Shown: positions 5,644 through 5,754 of the stretch, piece after piece
How the letters are laid out: each line of letters starts with the position of its first letter
Numbering within the stretch: position 1 is the stretch's first letter
NCBI GenBank assembly: GCA_016875755.1
Contig: VGOX01000167.1
Location: 1 to 5,754 of the forward strand
Reading direction: 5' to 3'
Origin: Chloroflexota bacterium
GTDB lineage: Bacteria > Chloroflexota > Anaerolineae > Anaerolineales > Villigracilaceae
Length of the DNA: 5,754 bases
Program-made: the position numbers and the translations under genes
The notes under the pieces: generated by a model
What the model was told of the DNA's origin: nothing
Database searches by the model: none
What the model saw: the letters and a program-made list of their open reading frames with translations, nothing else

Positions 5644-5754
5644 ATGACCACCAACCTTTTCCAACTCGCCCTCGCAACCGGAAACCCTATTTTTTTATTT
5701 TTGGAAATCACATTAGACTCCACTGCAAAAAGGGTAGCAACCCTCGTCAAAACC
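5644..5754 (+). CDS. Possible 5' end of an unidentified gene, cut by the window edge
   Basis: ATG 5644 opens a frame of 37 codons with no stop before the right edge, beginning MTTNLFQLALATGNP. I do not recognise it. ATGNP with EI a few residues later recalls the start of RdgB/HAM1 nucleotide pyrophosphatases, but the lysine usual after ATGNP is absent. There is no ribosome binding site; a leaderless start is possible. A - strand frame is also open from 5753 down to a stop inside the terminator stem, so the coding strand is uncertain, and the whole stretch may be non-coding repeat DNA. The block at 5662-5688 is shared with 4307-4333. Confidence 0.25.
   Translation, partial: MTTNLFQLALATGNPIFLFLEITLDSTAKRVATLVKT

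Noticed and set aside
5587..5753. - strand open frame from the right edge, ending inside the terminator
   Set aside because: Its stop lies within the terminator stem, the predicted peptide is not recognised, and the + strand is open as well.
5644..5754. RdgB/HAM1 pyrophosphatase N-terminus suggested by ATGNP
   Set aside because: The catalytic lysine expected shortly after ATGNP is missing and the following residues do not match the family.
1..5754. CRISPR array, tRNA/rRNA gene, insertion sequence or phage module
   Set aside because: No regularly spaced repeats, cloverleaf, transposase motif or phage-type gene was seen on either strand.

Overview
The window holds two complete protein genes on the + strand. 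The first (276-4244) encodes a 1322-residue replicative DNA polymerase III alpha subunit of the DnaE1 type. The second (4435-5565) encodes a 376-residue FAD-dependent oxidoreductase of the sulfide:quinone oxidoreductase / flavocytochrome c sulfide dehydrogenase superfamily. The style of the DnaE (PHP domain with a full metal-ligand set, long proline-rich linker, conserved extra C-terminal domain), the moderately high GC content with A/T-rich intergenic gaps, and a GTAGGGGCG-type palindrome together suggest a Chloroflexota bacterium, probably of the Anaerolineae. This placement rests on recollection of family features, not on a search.

Layout. Positions 1-275 contain no convincing gene. They hold an extended -10 promoter (183-191) and a dnaE leader of about 78 nt packed with GGTAGTT/AACTACC inverted repeats and lacking a Shine-Dalgarno sequence. 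dnaE fills 276-4244. Three bases after its stop lies a perfect 28-bp palindrome followed by T5, which probably acts as a terminator and looks like a dispersed palindromic repeat. The 154-185 bp gap that follows carries a perfect AGGAGG and two overlapping tiny ORFs, then a promoter-like -10 (4389-4394) and a good ribosome binding site for the oxidoreductase gene. That gene ends in a strong stem-loop/T-tract terminator (5586-5623). After it, a reading frame starts at 5644 and is still open at the window edge (5754).

The two large genes have no evident functional link: one copies the chromosome, the other is a flavin redox enzyme probably of sulfur or quinone metabolism. A terminator and a new promoter separate them, so they are probably independent transcription units. 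I see no new multi-gene system here. The most interesting signals are small. They are the mutually exclusive hairpins possible in the dnaE leader, a tandem UNCG-hairpin repeat inside the dnaE linker, an A6-G-A9 tract in the polymerase core, the 28-bp palindrome, and a block shared in the same reading phase between the two downstream intergenic regions (4307-4333 and 5662-5688).
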